A stretch of DNA of 64,000 nt from Polytrichum commune (lineage: Eukaryota > Streptophyta > Polytrichopsida > Polytrichales > Polytrichaceae), in the NCBI GenBank assembly GCA_950295325.1, contig OX485804.1:12090001-12154000 (forward strand), read 5' to 3'. Positions 36,913 to 49,489 of this stretch are shown in pieces (positions within the stretch are counted from its first letter, which is position 1; every line of letters starts with the position of its first letter). A model generated the notes under the pieces. The model searched no databases and was not told the origin of the DNA. It saw nothing but the letters and a program-made list of their open reading frames with translations. The position numbers and the translations under genes are program-made.

Positions 36913-37639
36913 TAGTCATCGGTTGGAGTAGCAATATACGTGTGAACAAATGATAGGGTATTTTAAGAACATGGGGGCAAAAAATTATAAATGGACTTAA
37001 GAGTAATATAGGGTATCGAAAATGGCACTGGACATCTTTAAAGTACTATAGGGTATGGAATAATAGGTAATTTGGAATTATAAGTAATGCAAGCCATTTT
37101 TCTATTAACCAAAAGTAGAAATTTACATAATGATAGCATGTGAAAAAAAAAAAGTATTGAAAGTAATACCCCCCTATAAAATAGTGGTTGTTCGCACCTA
37201 TATCCTTAACTTTTTAACACACCGCCCCCCCCCCCGAGTCCCTTACTTCCAGCAACCTCCTCGAGATCCTCCTGGCTTTACCTCAACCGTTCACTCTAGG
37301 ACTTCCGCGCTCCGTTCCTCTCCATGCCACCCAACTCCATCAAGTCCGGGAACCTTGAGAAACCTTTACAAACTGATCAACGCTAACTCTAATGGTTGAG
37401 CACTTTGATCCAATGGCCATAAATAAGTGTTGAGTTAAAAGTACCTACAATAGGCCCAAATACCTTATTAGTGTTAAGTCCTTGTTCCCTTTAATCACAA
37501 GGAAGGACAAGGACAAGGGCTTTAAATCCGAAGAGATGGGAACCGGTGGTAGAGGGTAGGAGTGCATAACTTGCAACCTTTAATAAGATAGACGTGCTTA
37601 ATTTGGTTACTAACCTTAATCATATATCTCTTCTAAGTG

Positions 37640-37990
37640 GTATGTTGTTAGGTGTGGCTCCAAGAACGGATATAAAAAAGACATGTGTTTTAAAGAGATT
37701 AGACTACGTGTTCAAAATATGATAATCATCCTATATTCAATGATCAATGTAATTGGGAGGACCTATATGACCATTTAATGAGCACGAAGCTCTACACTTT
37801 GATAATGAATAAGATATTCTTATAAGCTCATAAAATCATGGGGACAGTGGCTATGACCTCGATTTGGATTTGCTAACCATCTTGTACTATTGGCGTGTTT
37901 CATATCCTAGGAGAAGTGGGATAGTCGGAAAACTAACCTTTTAAGACCCATCTACGTTAGGTGAGCTTCATGGTTGTATGCCATTGTCAT
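37640..37990 (+). repeat. R2 repeat copy 3
   Basis: It shares TGTGGCTCCAAGAAC, AAAAAGACATGTGTTT, TAATTGGGAGGACCTA, GACCATTTAATGAGCACGA, TCGATTTGGATTTGCTAACC and CCTAGGAGAAGTGGGATAGT with 63340-63660 in the same order, and part of this is found inverted at 62205-62335. Confidence 0.7.
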
Positions 37991-38112
37991 GGGGCCAAAA
38001 TTTGTATTGATTGCAGGTGTGAATGCATGATTGGGCACTTTGTGCGATTTGGACCCTCCTCCCACCAACACATCCTTGGAATTTTATCCTTGCATTATGT
38101 GGAAATAAAAGA

Positions 38113-38130
38113 GGGGGGGGGGGGGGGGGG
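38113..38130. repeat. 18-base G tract
   Basis: Eighteen consecutive G after AAAAGA. The exact length is prone to sequencing error. Confidence 0.85.
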
Positions 38131-40149
38131 ACTATGGCTACACTTCAATGCTCACCTTTTTGCTTTGCACAACAACTTGATTGTTTACACTACAAAAGGC
38201 GTTTGTGTTGGACCATAAAAAACTCAACCACAATCACAACTCTGGTTCTTGTTTCATTCACATTTATCTTGTGCAAATCCTTGTGATGTATTGGTTTAGG
38301 TCTTGGAGGCAAGAAACGAATTGAAGTGATTATTATCTTGGTTGGCCTTGAATCGTAGTGTAAAAAATGGTTGTGTCTTCAACACTCTCTTTGGACATTG
38401 GATTTGAAGCTCTCTAGTGGTGCCACATGCACATGAGGAACGACCCTAAGGGCGGATTACTATATGGAGCAGTTGAGTCGATGAGGTAGAGGGTGGTTTG
38501 GTTGTGATTAGCATTTGTCATGCTTTTAATGTGGATATAGAACCAAAGAAAGTAAACTGGCACAACCATGACCATGTTCGCCCTTCATATAAATGACCCT
38601 TTCATGGAAAATATGATATGTGGTTCCTAAGTGGATGTTTCAATTATTTTTTTCAACCTAAATTTATAAACTTAATTGATGCAAAATATAAGTCTAATGA
38701 AGAAAAAATTATTTACCACAATCATTTCTACATATTTTATCGAGAATCCTAGGATGCGATTCAACATGTTATGATTTTGAAGTAAGAGTTGGTCTAATTT
38801 GTTTAGATATTAGTTTAGTGGTAAATCTATGCTTGTAAGTACTTGATCATGTATGAACCAAAGGCTTGTTTGAAGTCTTGCCTAAGGTTGACATGCCTAA
38901 AATGATTAATTCCAACTTTTTGACATATATAGGGATCTCATAATAAAAAGTAAACAACATGAGCACATCAACGAACTAAAATGAGGAACACAAGCTTCAA
39001 GCTTACAATATTTGAAGCTTAAGATAAACATATTTTGATTTCTTAAGTATTACTTATAGATTCTCTTAAATGGTGTTATGTTTTTCAACCGTATTTATTT
39101 CATACTTGAATATAATATGTACGTAAGCTATAAACCGTTCAAGGTTAGTGTTTGAATCAGGCACGTCTACGGTAAGCTTAAAGTGCCAACAAAATAATAA
39201 AAACTCTGATTTTTGAGGATTAACATGAATTATCAATGTTCATTCCTTGAGTAGCATTGTTCATACCATATAATGCCTCCCATCGTGAACGCCATCAATT
39301 CTAAACATATGTAAAGTGCCCCTATATTGTCTTAAGGGCAAGCCTCCAAGTCTAACTTAACGCCAACAGTGCAAGATATGGACGGGAGATAGTAGATGCT
39401 CTAGTCTCAAGCCCTAAACCCCTAGAGATTAGAGAGGAGAGCATTGAGCTTCATGGGGATTTTTGCAACCACGCCGGGACCCGGCGAGGAATTTGGGGTT
39501 TCATTGCAACTTTTGCCAACCTCATTGCCATTTCTAGAATACAACCCTATTATGGACTCTAGCACAAATGCTAACCACTAGTTTGGAAGAGAGAAGTGGA
39601 AGAGCAAAGAGTATTGTGTTAGAGAGCAAAAAAGTGAAGGTAATCTTACTTAGAGAGGAGGAGGTTTGAACCCAAAGAATCAACCTCGATCTTCATAGTG
39701 AATTGACAAAGGTAAAGAAAAGGAATCAGGAGGCAAAGTTGAGTAAGAGAGAGTGGCACAATAAATGTAAAATTGTCTCTTTTTCCAATGATATGATGAA
39801 TAGTAGACACTTCATGCTTTATGATAACAATTTCTATAGCTTATATGTGTATTTACCTTGGGTGTTTGTAGTAATTAATTGCAGCTTAAGATGCTTGGTG
39901 TGCATAGTTGAATCATGAATGAGATAAGTTCGTATCAAGAACATAAAGGTAAGTAAAAGAGGAAAGTAAAAGAGGACTTAGTATTTTAGCAATGTAATTT
40001 AGTTTATGATTGATGATATTGAAATGATCATCCTTATTAGAGAAGGAGACACTAACCCCTAACATTATGAAATTTTTTTGGAAGACTATGGCCACATGTG
40101 ACTATGGCCACATGTGACCATTGCCAATCAAAGACTATCGTCCAAGCTA

Positions 40150-41684
40150 AAAGAACTTCACGATAGCCTTAGGAGCAAGTCATTAGAGTTCTAAGAGTCT
40201 GCATACATGACAAATTGATGATGAGATCCCGGGTGAGCTCCTCCCCTCTCTCACATTACTTCCATGAATTGCTTCCGGTGTTGGCCATGATTTGGGGGGT
40301 GGAAAGTCCGAGGCGCAAGTGCTTCATGATTTGTGGAGTTATATGGCTAAAGAACCTTGATTTGTTGCCCTTCCATACAACTTCATGACAATGCAAATAA
40401 CTTTTGTTAACTTGTTTCATCTCCATGCATGTAATGCGTGCAGTGTTTGGTTCCAAATACAATCTCTTCATAGCTAGCGAACCCACATTAACAGCTTCTT
40501 CGTTGACCCTTTGATCCCCAAATCTCTTGGCAGACATTCTAGGCCCAATGTGGCCCTTCCCATTCGGAATGAGCTTACCCGTAGCATCGAGCTTTCCTTT
40601 CGTCTTGTGCATATGGTTGATTATGAGTGGCATGCGGGAGCAAAATATCATTGGGCCCAAATTGGCAGTGATATCTACATGCAAACCACAGTATACCAAT
40701 GTCTAGAGAGAATGCACTGAAAAACACTAGAGAGATGCAATGAAACAAGATTACTTCGTGAGTGTGGAATAGTTGTTCCACCAAGGGCACCATAGTTTGC
40801 CCTCAAAGGTTTGTTAGATTCCGTTGGCAAATGAATTTGTATGGTGCATGAGATTGGGCCTCCTCTTCTTTAACGAAATCGAGCATATGGGCCCATGGAA
40901 TATACGTAACATACACCAAAGTGGCCACCCCCGCATACTTCCTGCGCCAGAGTTCGGGAGGTTTTTGAAGCCTTAGTGGCTAATTGCCGGTAGTTGCTAC
41001 GAAGGGTCGGATTTTTTCCAATTTACATCGGCAACAGCCGGTCTTTTGTAAAATCAATCGGCCAATTGCCTATATTTTCATATTTTCATTGGCCAATATC
41101 CGTATCCGATTACATGGAATTCATATCGGCACTAATTGTTTAAAAAATGTATGAAAAGTTATTAGAAATCATTTCTTAGTACAAAATCTTGAATAAGTGA
41201 AAAGAAAGGCATGTTCAAAACTTTAAATTTGAAGAGTTAATATTCTTGGCAGGAATTGAACCTAGCAATGCCTTCACCGCTTGAAGGCCAAGGGTCCCCT
41301 CAATTCTTCATAGAAGCAATTGGATTTGGTCATGGAAAGGTTGCATAATTAAAAAAAGTTGAAGGTTTAGGGTACTTCGTCGAGTGCATCATCAGATGCC
41401 CCAAACAAATCCAGTAACTCACAAGAAGAATCGGCTACATTTCCGGGACATTTTATGGTCCATCAGCTAATTGCCGGAGGATTGAAATTACAGTCGGATT
41501 GCCATCCGATGGTTGGAAATTTGGACCGGCCATGAGGGGAAATCCATCGGCTGATAATGAACTAGCCGTTGGTTTTCCCCGACCATTGTCCTGCGCCCTT
41601 CCGCCCGTGTCTCCGCCACCCATTGAAGATCCTTGTGTACGAATGGTCCATTAGGGAAACGTTTAAAGTAATCCACCAAGTGCT
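40150..41684 (-). pseudogene. decayed element-like gene split by insertion of element B
   Basis: Minus strand. 41684-41589 reads EHLVDYFKRFPNGPFVHKDL, then QWVAETRAEGRR. Element B then intervenes. From 40948 the frame goes on with KYAGVATLVYVTYIPWAHML, DFVKEEEAQSHAPYKFICQR. If the element and one copy of its 9-bp duplication are ignored, the two parts meet in frame (AGG|AAG). Further on, after frameshifts, come SRSNLVSLHL, MPLIINHMHKTKGKLDATGK, LIPNGKGHIGPRMS, LRLGLSTPQIM (147-codon frame 40256-40699), and GEELTRDLIINLS to about 40150. The words resemble a repeated protein family I associate with MULE- or DDE-type elements of seed-free plants, unverified. The gene was coding-like when element B landed. 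Confidence 0.6.
40949..41588. mobile_element. 640-bp element B with perfect 9-bp target duplication (MULE-like)
   Basis: It starts AGAGTTCGGGAGGTTTTTG and ends GGTTTTCCCCGACCATTG, and aligns end to end with 12770-13371. The flanks are TCCTGCGCC at 40940-40948 and TCCTGCGCC at 41589-41597, a perfect 9-bp duplication. The interior repeats the words TAATTGCCGG, CATCGGC and CGGCCAATTGCC. It has no coding capacity. A perfect duplication here against one mismatch at copy A suggests that B is the younger insertion, although this rests on one base. Confidence 0.8.
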
Positions 41685-41843
41685 CCAACCCTATAAATCT
41701 TGTGCAGTGATAGGTGATTTGATTCTAGGACTTGTTGTTGTGTTGCTCGATCGGATTGTGTGTCGTCATTCTTCAAGGGTGCTCCCTAGCTCTCAGTGGG
41801 TCTTATTAATCTTTGCACAAATCACAACTGCATGAGACACCAT

Positions 41844-42007
41844 CACAAGGAGCATTTGGGAAAATTTCGCATGGGAAAAGGGATGGTTTTCCCACTATGA
41901 ACATTTCCACTTTGACATAATTCCCTCCTTTTGAAGAGAATTTTTACGTTTTCCTCACACACAAGAGGGAATTGTGCCAAGAGGGAATGCTGTAAATCCC
42001 CCTTGTG
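41844..42007. mobile_element. 164-bp CACAAGG MITE, copy 1
   Basis: It begins CACAAGGAGCATTT and ends AAATCCCCCTTGTG, whose reverse complement is CACAAGGGGGATTT, so the ends are inverted. CAT lies on both sides (41841-41843 and 42008-42010), a possible 3-bp target duplication. The interior TTGACATAATTCCCTCCTTT and AGAGGGAATTGTGCCAAGAG match copy 2 at 42412. Confidence 0.65.
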
Positions 42008-42411
42008 CATGGTGCATTCCTGTCGGAACATGTGCATGTTGCAAGAATCGGCAGATAGAGATGGTGCCGAAAATTAATTGTGCAAGAATTTTGAATGATG
42101 CGCGTCGAAACTGAAAAGCAATTCAAAGAAGTTTGCTCCTATGTCCCCCTTGGTATGATATATAGTTGATGGGTGATGGGTTGATGTGGGTTGGGAGAGG
42201 ACAAAACGTTGGACATGCCACGCCAATAGGTTGGGGACATACAGGTGCACTCCGATCGAGAGAGATGCTCTTGACAAACAACTTGTTGAAACCTAGGAGT
42301 CACACTCTCGTACACCATGATTGGGCTGGGTGATGTTGGGCCAGATGAAGTTGTTGGTCAGCGTGCTAGTTGGGACGATCATTCACTCTGATCAAAAAAA
42401 CCACAAGGAGC

Positions 42412-42565
42412 ATTTGGGAAATTCCCGCATGGGGAAAGGGATGGTTTTTCCTCTATGAACATTCCCACTTTGACATAATTCCCTCCTTTTGAAGGGAAAC
42501 CTTACGTTTTTCCCACACACAAGAGGGAATTGTGCCAAGAGGGAATGTTGTAAATCCCCCCTGTG
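42412..42565. mobile_element. CACAAGG MITE, copy 2
   Basis: The same element as 41844-42007, in the same orientation 568 bp away: CACAAGGAGCATTTGGGAAA to TAAATCCCCCCTGTG. The possible flanks AAC and AAA do not match perfectly. The pair with its interior could be mistaken for a small LTR element, but each unit has its own inverted ends. Confidence 0.6.
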
Positions 42566-42754
42566 AAATTAAGGTTGGTCGTCTCTTTACAATTTGTTCT
42601 CCTACCACTGGTGCACATGGCTGATAAACTCAATTTGATCAATCAGTAAAAGGTCGCTGATGAATGATGAAAATTTGTGTCTACTTACAGCCTTGCTCTT
42701 GATCAATGAAGCTTGGATTAAATACTGAAATCCCTGCACATGACAATATTGAAT

Positions 42755-42900
42755 TACGATTAAACATAAAGAAGACACGTGCTTGAAAGAGATGAATTGT
42801 GTACTTCAGAAATGTTAACTCTTCTAGGTACGATAAATAACATAATACGGGGAGACTTATATGTCAATTTTTTTTCCAAAATAGCATGTATTGAGCTCAT
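42755..42900 (+). repeat. R2 repeat copy 4 (partial)
   Basis: AAAGAAGACACGTGCTTGAAAG and the GGGGAGACTTATATGTCA block match the middle part of the R2 copies at 37640 and 63340. Confidence 0.45.
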
Positions 42901-43179
42901 TGGGCTATAAGCAATTCTCATATTTTTCACCATCGATATACATGGTTGCCACAAATCCTCGGCCAAGGCAGACTACATCATAGCATACTATGTAGCTCCA
43001 ATCAAGCCCTAGTAACCTAACAACACATTTCCTGCTCAATGAAGTTGGTGGTTGGGACTCCTGAACACGAGGAACCAAAAAAAACCGGAATCTCCTATTA
43101 GATCCACACCTAACCATCCGGATCACTCAATTATAGGTGCCCGATTACAATAAGTAACTGAATTAGGCCTTCTTATCTT

Positions 43180-43440
43180 ACACCCATGAACGGGGATAAC
43201 CAACCGCTAATGAACTGGTTGATTTTGAGAAATAAACGGTTGAAGTTCAAGACTTCAGAATATTTGCAAATCATTTTGGAGGAATTTATGCAATATACTT
43301 CAAAAAAAATAAAGAAAAGACAAGAAGACCACAAAATGTAAGTTTGTAACCGGTCGGAATTGGAGGCACTAGGATTTCACCGATTGTGCCGAAAAATCTC
43401 CCCGGATATCAAAAAGACATCAAAAGTGGGGACCAACTCA
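43180..43440 (+). repeat. R1 repeat copy 2
   Basis: CGGGGATAACCAACC, GAACTGGTTGATTTTGAGAA, CGGTTGAAGTTCAAGACTTC, GTAACCGGTCGGAATTGG and CACTAGGAT follow the same order as in the copies at 59300 and 60165. Confidence 0.7.
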
Positions 43441-46400
43441 AAGTTTTTTGATGGAATCTCCCATATATGCAACTTCCAACACTTGTGTCAGTAACCTAAA
43501 ATCAACCTAGGGAAGGAAGTCATTTTTCTCTATTTCGGGGCATGAAAACTTTCAAAATGTTTGAGTTCTTTCTCAAGTTTGATTATACTTGAGGAGCACA
43601 CAAGCCTTGAGAGGAGCAAAAAGTTGCATGTGCACATTGATGACAAAAGAAAAAACTGAGAAGATTCTTAGTTCTATAAAACATATCTGCGTCTACAACT
43701 CAAAGAAGCACTCCAAAACTTTCATGTTACACTCAAACAGGGGACCATCAAGACAACCAACCCCAAATGATCCCCATACTTCCCGGTTAACTATGCCTTA
43801 ACAGCCTTACATGGCACGAAATTCGACTGATTGGACTTGGAAACACCTGGATCCCATAGTGCCAACCGCTTTTGCTCAAAATCTCCTTGGTCGCTTATAC
43901 CCGATAACACAGATAATTAAGACTTGGATGAGGAACAATGCCAAGAATTCATCAAAAAAAACTGGTACTTGCTTTGGATGCCGCCGGTCTACATGGACTC
44001 GGACACAGATTCCTGTCCAGAAGCTTACAAAACGAGAAGCCCAATCATGGCCCCTTTGGTACTGCTTGAGATCCGAGTCGCGTGAGGACTCACACTATAG
44101 GAAAGAAACACAATGAAAATATGAACAAGCCATGAATGTAAAGTGATGAAGAACCCATTATTGCAGAGTTTAGTTTCCAGGAAACTCGACCACTGGAGTT
44201 CACAGTACAAAAATTGTCGGATGTTTTGCTCAAAGGTTTTGAGAGAAATGGATATGGTGGTAAGGTAGAGAGCTCTTAACTGGACACCTCCTACGTTTCA
44301 GAAAACCCATCTATCTAGGGCATTGAAACCGCACAAAGAGAGAGAGATCACATTAATTTAAACACATCAGCAAATCCGTATGATGAGGAACACGGGAGTT
44401 GAGTGTGTTATTTGTGAATCGAAGAGAAATGCTTTCTCAGTCGTTCAAGTGTTGTTCCTAGAGTTTTTTAGAAGATTGTCTTTCAACCAGGTACAGTTTG
44501 AGACTGTAAGATACACATGCATGTTAGAATCCCATTGAAGGTCATTGATTGATTCAAGACCAAAGCCTTGTTAGTATGGATGCCACAGTCGTTTCCAAGA
44601 ATTGCTTTCAAAGTTTATAGACTGTAGATGTCCATGGGTCTCCTATGTCCATGTGGTTATATACTAAAGATATCCATGGGTCTCATAAGTCCATGTGGTT
44701 GTACTAAAGATATCCATGGGTATCATAAAATTATAGAATGATCAAAGAATGATTGATATCTATCACGTCGAAAATCTCAAATAATATTTTCTCATAGATA
44801 ACAACTTTTTGGTTGTGGAGATGCAAATGCCAATAATAGATATCTTCAATCTCAAGAGTCAAATTAATGTTTTATTATGACAGATGACTAGTTACATGCT
44901 ATTAAGATAAACCCCCTATGTACGAGAAATTCCAGGAGAAACAAAATGTATATATGTACTCATGGCATGCTAAAAATGAAACTCATGTATTTATACTAAG
45001 ATTTTCAATTGAGTATGATAAAGGCCTCCACTACTTAAACACACTATACATCATGAATTAAAGAATCCTTTATTACATATAAAATCCACTTTCACTTACC
45101 AAAGAGAAAGTTATTGACCGTTTTTCATCCATAGCACGTAGCTCAATGATTGTATCGAATAAACAAACATAAGAGTATAATAACTTAGCCACAATCTAGA
45201 GAGCAAAACTAAAGGAAGCTTGTGAGAGCTCCAAGAGCTTCTAAGGTACCGAGGCCTTAAAGCAACACTTTAAGAAGATTTTTATAATTCAAAATGGTTA
45301 AGTAGCTTGGAAAAATTTCAAATTTTTTTCCCATAGATTAGCAAATCTAAAGAAATTTTGTACACAAATTTCTAAAAATAATAAACTCATCTACAACCTA
45401 CAGAATTATGCAAAGTTGTCTTAAGGAGAGAGCCTTTTGCTCTCCACTAAGGTTGTCTATTGATATTGGATTGCTAAGTGAAAATCACCACAAAATCTGC
45501 CTTATTATGGATATGGATCTTCTATTAAATGAAGTGTTGTCCCCCTTTTTTGGATCACTTCTTACATCGCCTCATTGAGCAGATCCCGGGGGGTGGACAC
45601 TTCATACCACGTACAAACTAAAATGAGTGTACGAAGGGTATTATTTGAGGCATTTGTATACATAGTGCATATAAGGGAGAGGTATTGTTATCCTCTAGTG
45701 TGTACACTTAAAAAGGCAATCAAGAATTTCAAATTGAAGGTATATGTACAAAAGGGGCCCCTAAGGTTTAGATGAAAGTTGACAATAGATGTGCTAGTTT
45801 CATCCAATTTACCCTAATTCATCCAAATGACGCATGTTTTAGGGTCATATTATTATGAGTTATATCCGTGGATGAAAAATGTTCAATGACTTTCTCAGTG
45901 GAAAGTGAAAGTGGATTATATGTGTCGTAAAGGCATGTTGATTTCATCATGATTTATATTTTATGAATGTAGTGTAGGCATTTATCACAATAAAATGAAA
46001 AGGTTAGTATAAATACATGAGTCCATTTTCTAGCTTATTGTTAGTACGTATACATTTGTTTTCCTTTATGAATGTTCCATATATAGGGGATTTCATTTCA
46101 TAGTCACTCACGCACGTCACTTAAGTTTTTAATAAAGAGTCCATCCCCTGGGGAGCGGATAGTCCCTGGTTAGCCATTGTGATTGGCCAAAGTTGGTGCT
46201 CTACTAAAAGTGTCTTGCATCCTTCTTACACTGTTATTACGAATGGCCAAAGTGGTGCTATTTTATACTTAATCCCGCGTATGATTATTCGCTTTTAACA
46301 ATGACTTACTCGATGGCACCACTAACTCACTTTGTTAACAACTCAAGGATTAAAAATAGGTGTCACAAAAAGGAAGGTGTTACTTATACCGTAGCATCAT

Positions 46401-49400
46401 AGTTGGTACGTGCAAAAATAATTCCCAAATAAAAAACCGAAAAAATTCGGAAATTATGAGTCCAATCAAACGAATAAGTGAAAAATTACATTAGAAAAAA
46501 AAAAAAATAATGGAAAATTTCGACTCTTCTAAGTTCCAACCACGTCAACGCGCTTTAAGAGGCTGCATGATTACGTGTTAATGGCTCGGTGCCCTGCTCA
46601 CGAGCTTCACGAGGTTGCTGAAGTCATGGGTGAAAAACGCTGAGCACTTCCCGACACTACCCATAAATTGCCTTGCCTTCATCTTGCCTAGTAAGTGCAG
46701 AGGAGGGGCTCATGAGGGCGAAGAGACCCAAAGGCTTACACACGGGGAGTGGCTCTACCAACCTATACCTAGCCATCGTTTTTGTGCTTTTATATTTGCA
46801 AATCATGTTGTTCTCATTCGTTAGGGGATTAGGGCATGAGCTAATTCCCGAGGTTTTGACTCGCCAGCTTCCCATCTGCTTGAATGATTTTTTGATGTAA
46901 TTGCTAGTTGATGTTCAAGTAGAAAGATTTGTGGTCCATCTACATGCATGGTCAGCAACACATGTTGTTGCCGCTCAGAGGTTGTCACTCATTTATTGAC
47001 ATCCATCTCTTCTGATTCTATTTATACAAAACCTAAGCTGGAGAAACATGTAAAGTTTGAGATTTTGTTTGCTTACATGAATGCACCCATGATGTGGCAG
47101 ATCATAAGCCAAGGATCTATTGGGGGATGATTGGGTTCAAAGGCAACGGCATAGTGTGCAGTAGGATGCTAATGCATATCAACATGTTGCTTGGGCCAAG
47201 ATGACTAGGTTTTGACAATTTTACTTTTTTTGTTGTTGTTTCACATGATGAACATGTATACCGCTGCAAAACTTGTGTATACCATATGAGATAGTATTGC
47301 TTTCAAGCATATTTTCTCTGTATGTGCATTACAGTCTTGGGGAGGTGACTATCGAAATTTTAGAAACCACGTGAGATAAAAAATAAGATCAATTTAATTT
47401 GTTGAGGGTAAAAATTATAAATTCGTTAGATATACCATAGCATTGGAAATATGTCCCCTACATGATTATATGTAGAATAGGGTGGTGAATAATTCCTTCA
47501 TTTTAGTAATCAGTAGAAAAAAGTAAGGTTATAGGTATTGGATCCCCCTGAAAGTGTGTAGGAGGATCAATACAATAATCATGGCTTTTGTATTTAGCTT
47601 TCTTGTATTTGAATGTATTCTTTTTTTGAAGTAGGTAGTTGTACAAAATTCTATGTCTTGTCACAACAGATTGTAATTCTTGTTCTGTTCTATCCGTGTT
47701 TACAACTTGTCTATGTTAGCTTATATATTTTGTTATCTCCATGTTCATTGGTAACCCTTTAACTAGTACCCAAATGTTATTGGTTGTGTTTTGAATGGTA
47801 CTTTGAATGATTTAGGATTGGTATAACTAATTGAAACCAATTGAATGACAAGATGGATGGTATGGAATGTTTGTTGCTCACAGTCGATTTTGCAATGCTG
47901 TAGTATTCCGTCCATTATTTGGTACTTGTACGATTTATAAAAAAATATGATGCGAAAAATTAGCCTCTCTAAATGATTACAAATAAATATAGGGTGCTAA
48001 AAAATACGTCAAAGTGCTCTATTTCCACAAACAGGGCGGGAAAATTTATTAAAAGGTGCATAAATATCCCCCCATTAAATATCCCATTATCGCACGTGGT
48101 TACAAAACGTTAGGGGGTGTGATCGCCCCATGGTTACAGTAAAGATTGATCATGATTCTGAACTCCAATTTGTAACTTGGTTTTGCAGGAGTGTCGAATT
48201 CCTTTCCCATGTGTGATCCCAGTCTTATGCGTAATACTATATCGAAGATGTTAGATTTCTGGGCATGGGGAGATGGCTGCATGAATGAGTATGCTAGATT
48301 TCTAATCAGTGTGCTCTAATCTATTTGCAGCCTGTATCGAAGAAGTTCATGTCTATGTGTCTCAAATGAACTATCTTCTAACTACATTCTTAAACCATAT
48401 TGTTTTGAACAATATGACCGATTTTATTTTTTATTTTTTGCAGAAGTGCATGTTGTGAGATATGTAGTTGCAATTTGATTTGAATTTTTTCTCGGCTGAT
48501 GAGGTAGGTGGGATGTGGTTGCAGTTTGTTTTGCCTTGGCAGAACTCACCTTCACCTTGTCTTGAATGCCCTTGGTTGTATGAAATCCACACATAGCAAA
48601 GAATGTAGTAGTAATCAATTGTCTACATACACATGAAATTGTGTCCTCTGAGCAATGTGTTCAGTAGTCATCAATCGTCTACATAGGTTACATCATATTT
48701 TCATAGAACTTTACTGCATTCTTGATAATATTGTTTTGGAGAAGGTGGAAGGGGTAACCTAATTTATCCTAGTTCATTCAGTAGTTAGCATTTGACTTAC
48801 ATACAAACTCATCATTATATTCGTTAATTTGAGACTTTCTCTTGTCTCAAATTAATATATGGACCACAACAACATGGTCTAATGTTTGGGTCGTCCTACC
48901 TAAACCATCTTGATATGAGTTCTTAATTGGGTTCTTGATATGAACACCCGTTTCAAAGTATTTGCATCTTACAACATTCTCCAATATCTGTGTGATTTTA
49001 TCCATGTTCTTATATTTGTAACTGTCTCAAAATGCCGAAAAACTCCCAAATTAACGAATATAGTGATAAATGATAGGTTGCAGGTACTATTAATTTTTTT
49101 TTTGCAGGAGTATTTGTGAGATGGGTGGAAATAGTTGCCATCTGTTAAGTTGATTTTTGTTTGGGCTAATGAGGTAGATGGGAAATATGTTCTATCAGTA
49201 AGCAAAGGGAAATATTTAAGATACGCATCTGAGGATTTGGAGAGGATGCTGGGAGAATTTTTTTAGGGTAAGACCCGCATAGACCAGAGAAGGTGAGTTG
49301 TGTTAAAAGTGAACATCATACGTAGACAATGATGACAATGTTATGTAAACAATGGTGGTTAGTTGGATGACTTGTGGAACATTCAACTTCATACGTAAAT

Positions 49401-49489
49401 TCCGAACACATATTTATACAAATGAAAAACTGTGAAATAATACATTTACACAATCAAAATTGTCACTTCTTTCTAGCTAGATTTCTAAT
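43441..49489. other. long spacer without recognised gene
   Basis: About 6 kb with only short frames that lack family features. It holds a tandem repeat (44635-44735). Two related segments near 48425-48545 and 49100-49205 share TTTTTTGCAG(A/G)AGT, TGTGAGAT and GATGAGGTAG(G/A)TGGGA and are a diverged duplication next to the transposase pseudogene. Confidence 0.4.
44635..44735. repeat. imperfect tandem repeat
   Basis: TCCATGGGTCTCCTATGTCC, ATATCCATGGGTCTCATAAG and ATATCCATGGGTATCATAAA, each with TCCATGTGGTT and ACTAAAGAT spacers, form about 2.5 units of 46-54 bp. Confidence 0.75.

Larger units (their letters stand above)
36581..40149. other. repeat-rich spacer without recognised gene
   Basis: It contains three long G or C tracts (36896-36912, 37225-37235, 38113-38130), an R2 copy, and a 16-bp tandem duplication (ACTATGGCCACATGTG, near 40086-40118). 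No gene is recognised. Confidence 0.45.

Noticed and set aside
41844-42565. Small LTR retrotransposon (direct repeats of about 160 bp)
   Set aside because: Each repeat has its own inverted CACAAGG ends and flanking triplets, and the stretch between them has no primer-binding or polypurine site.
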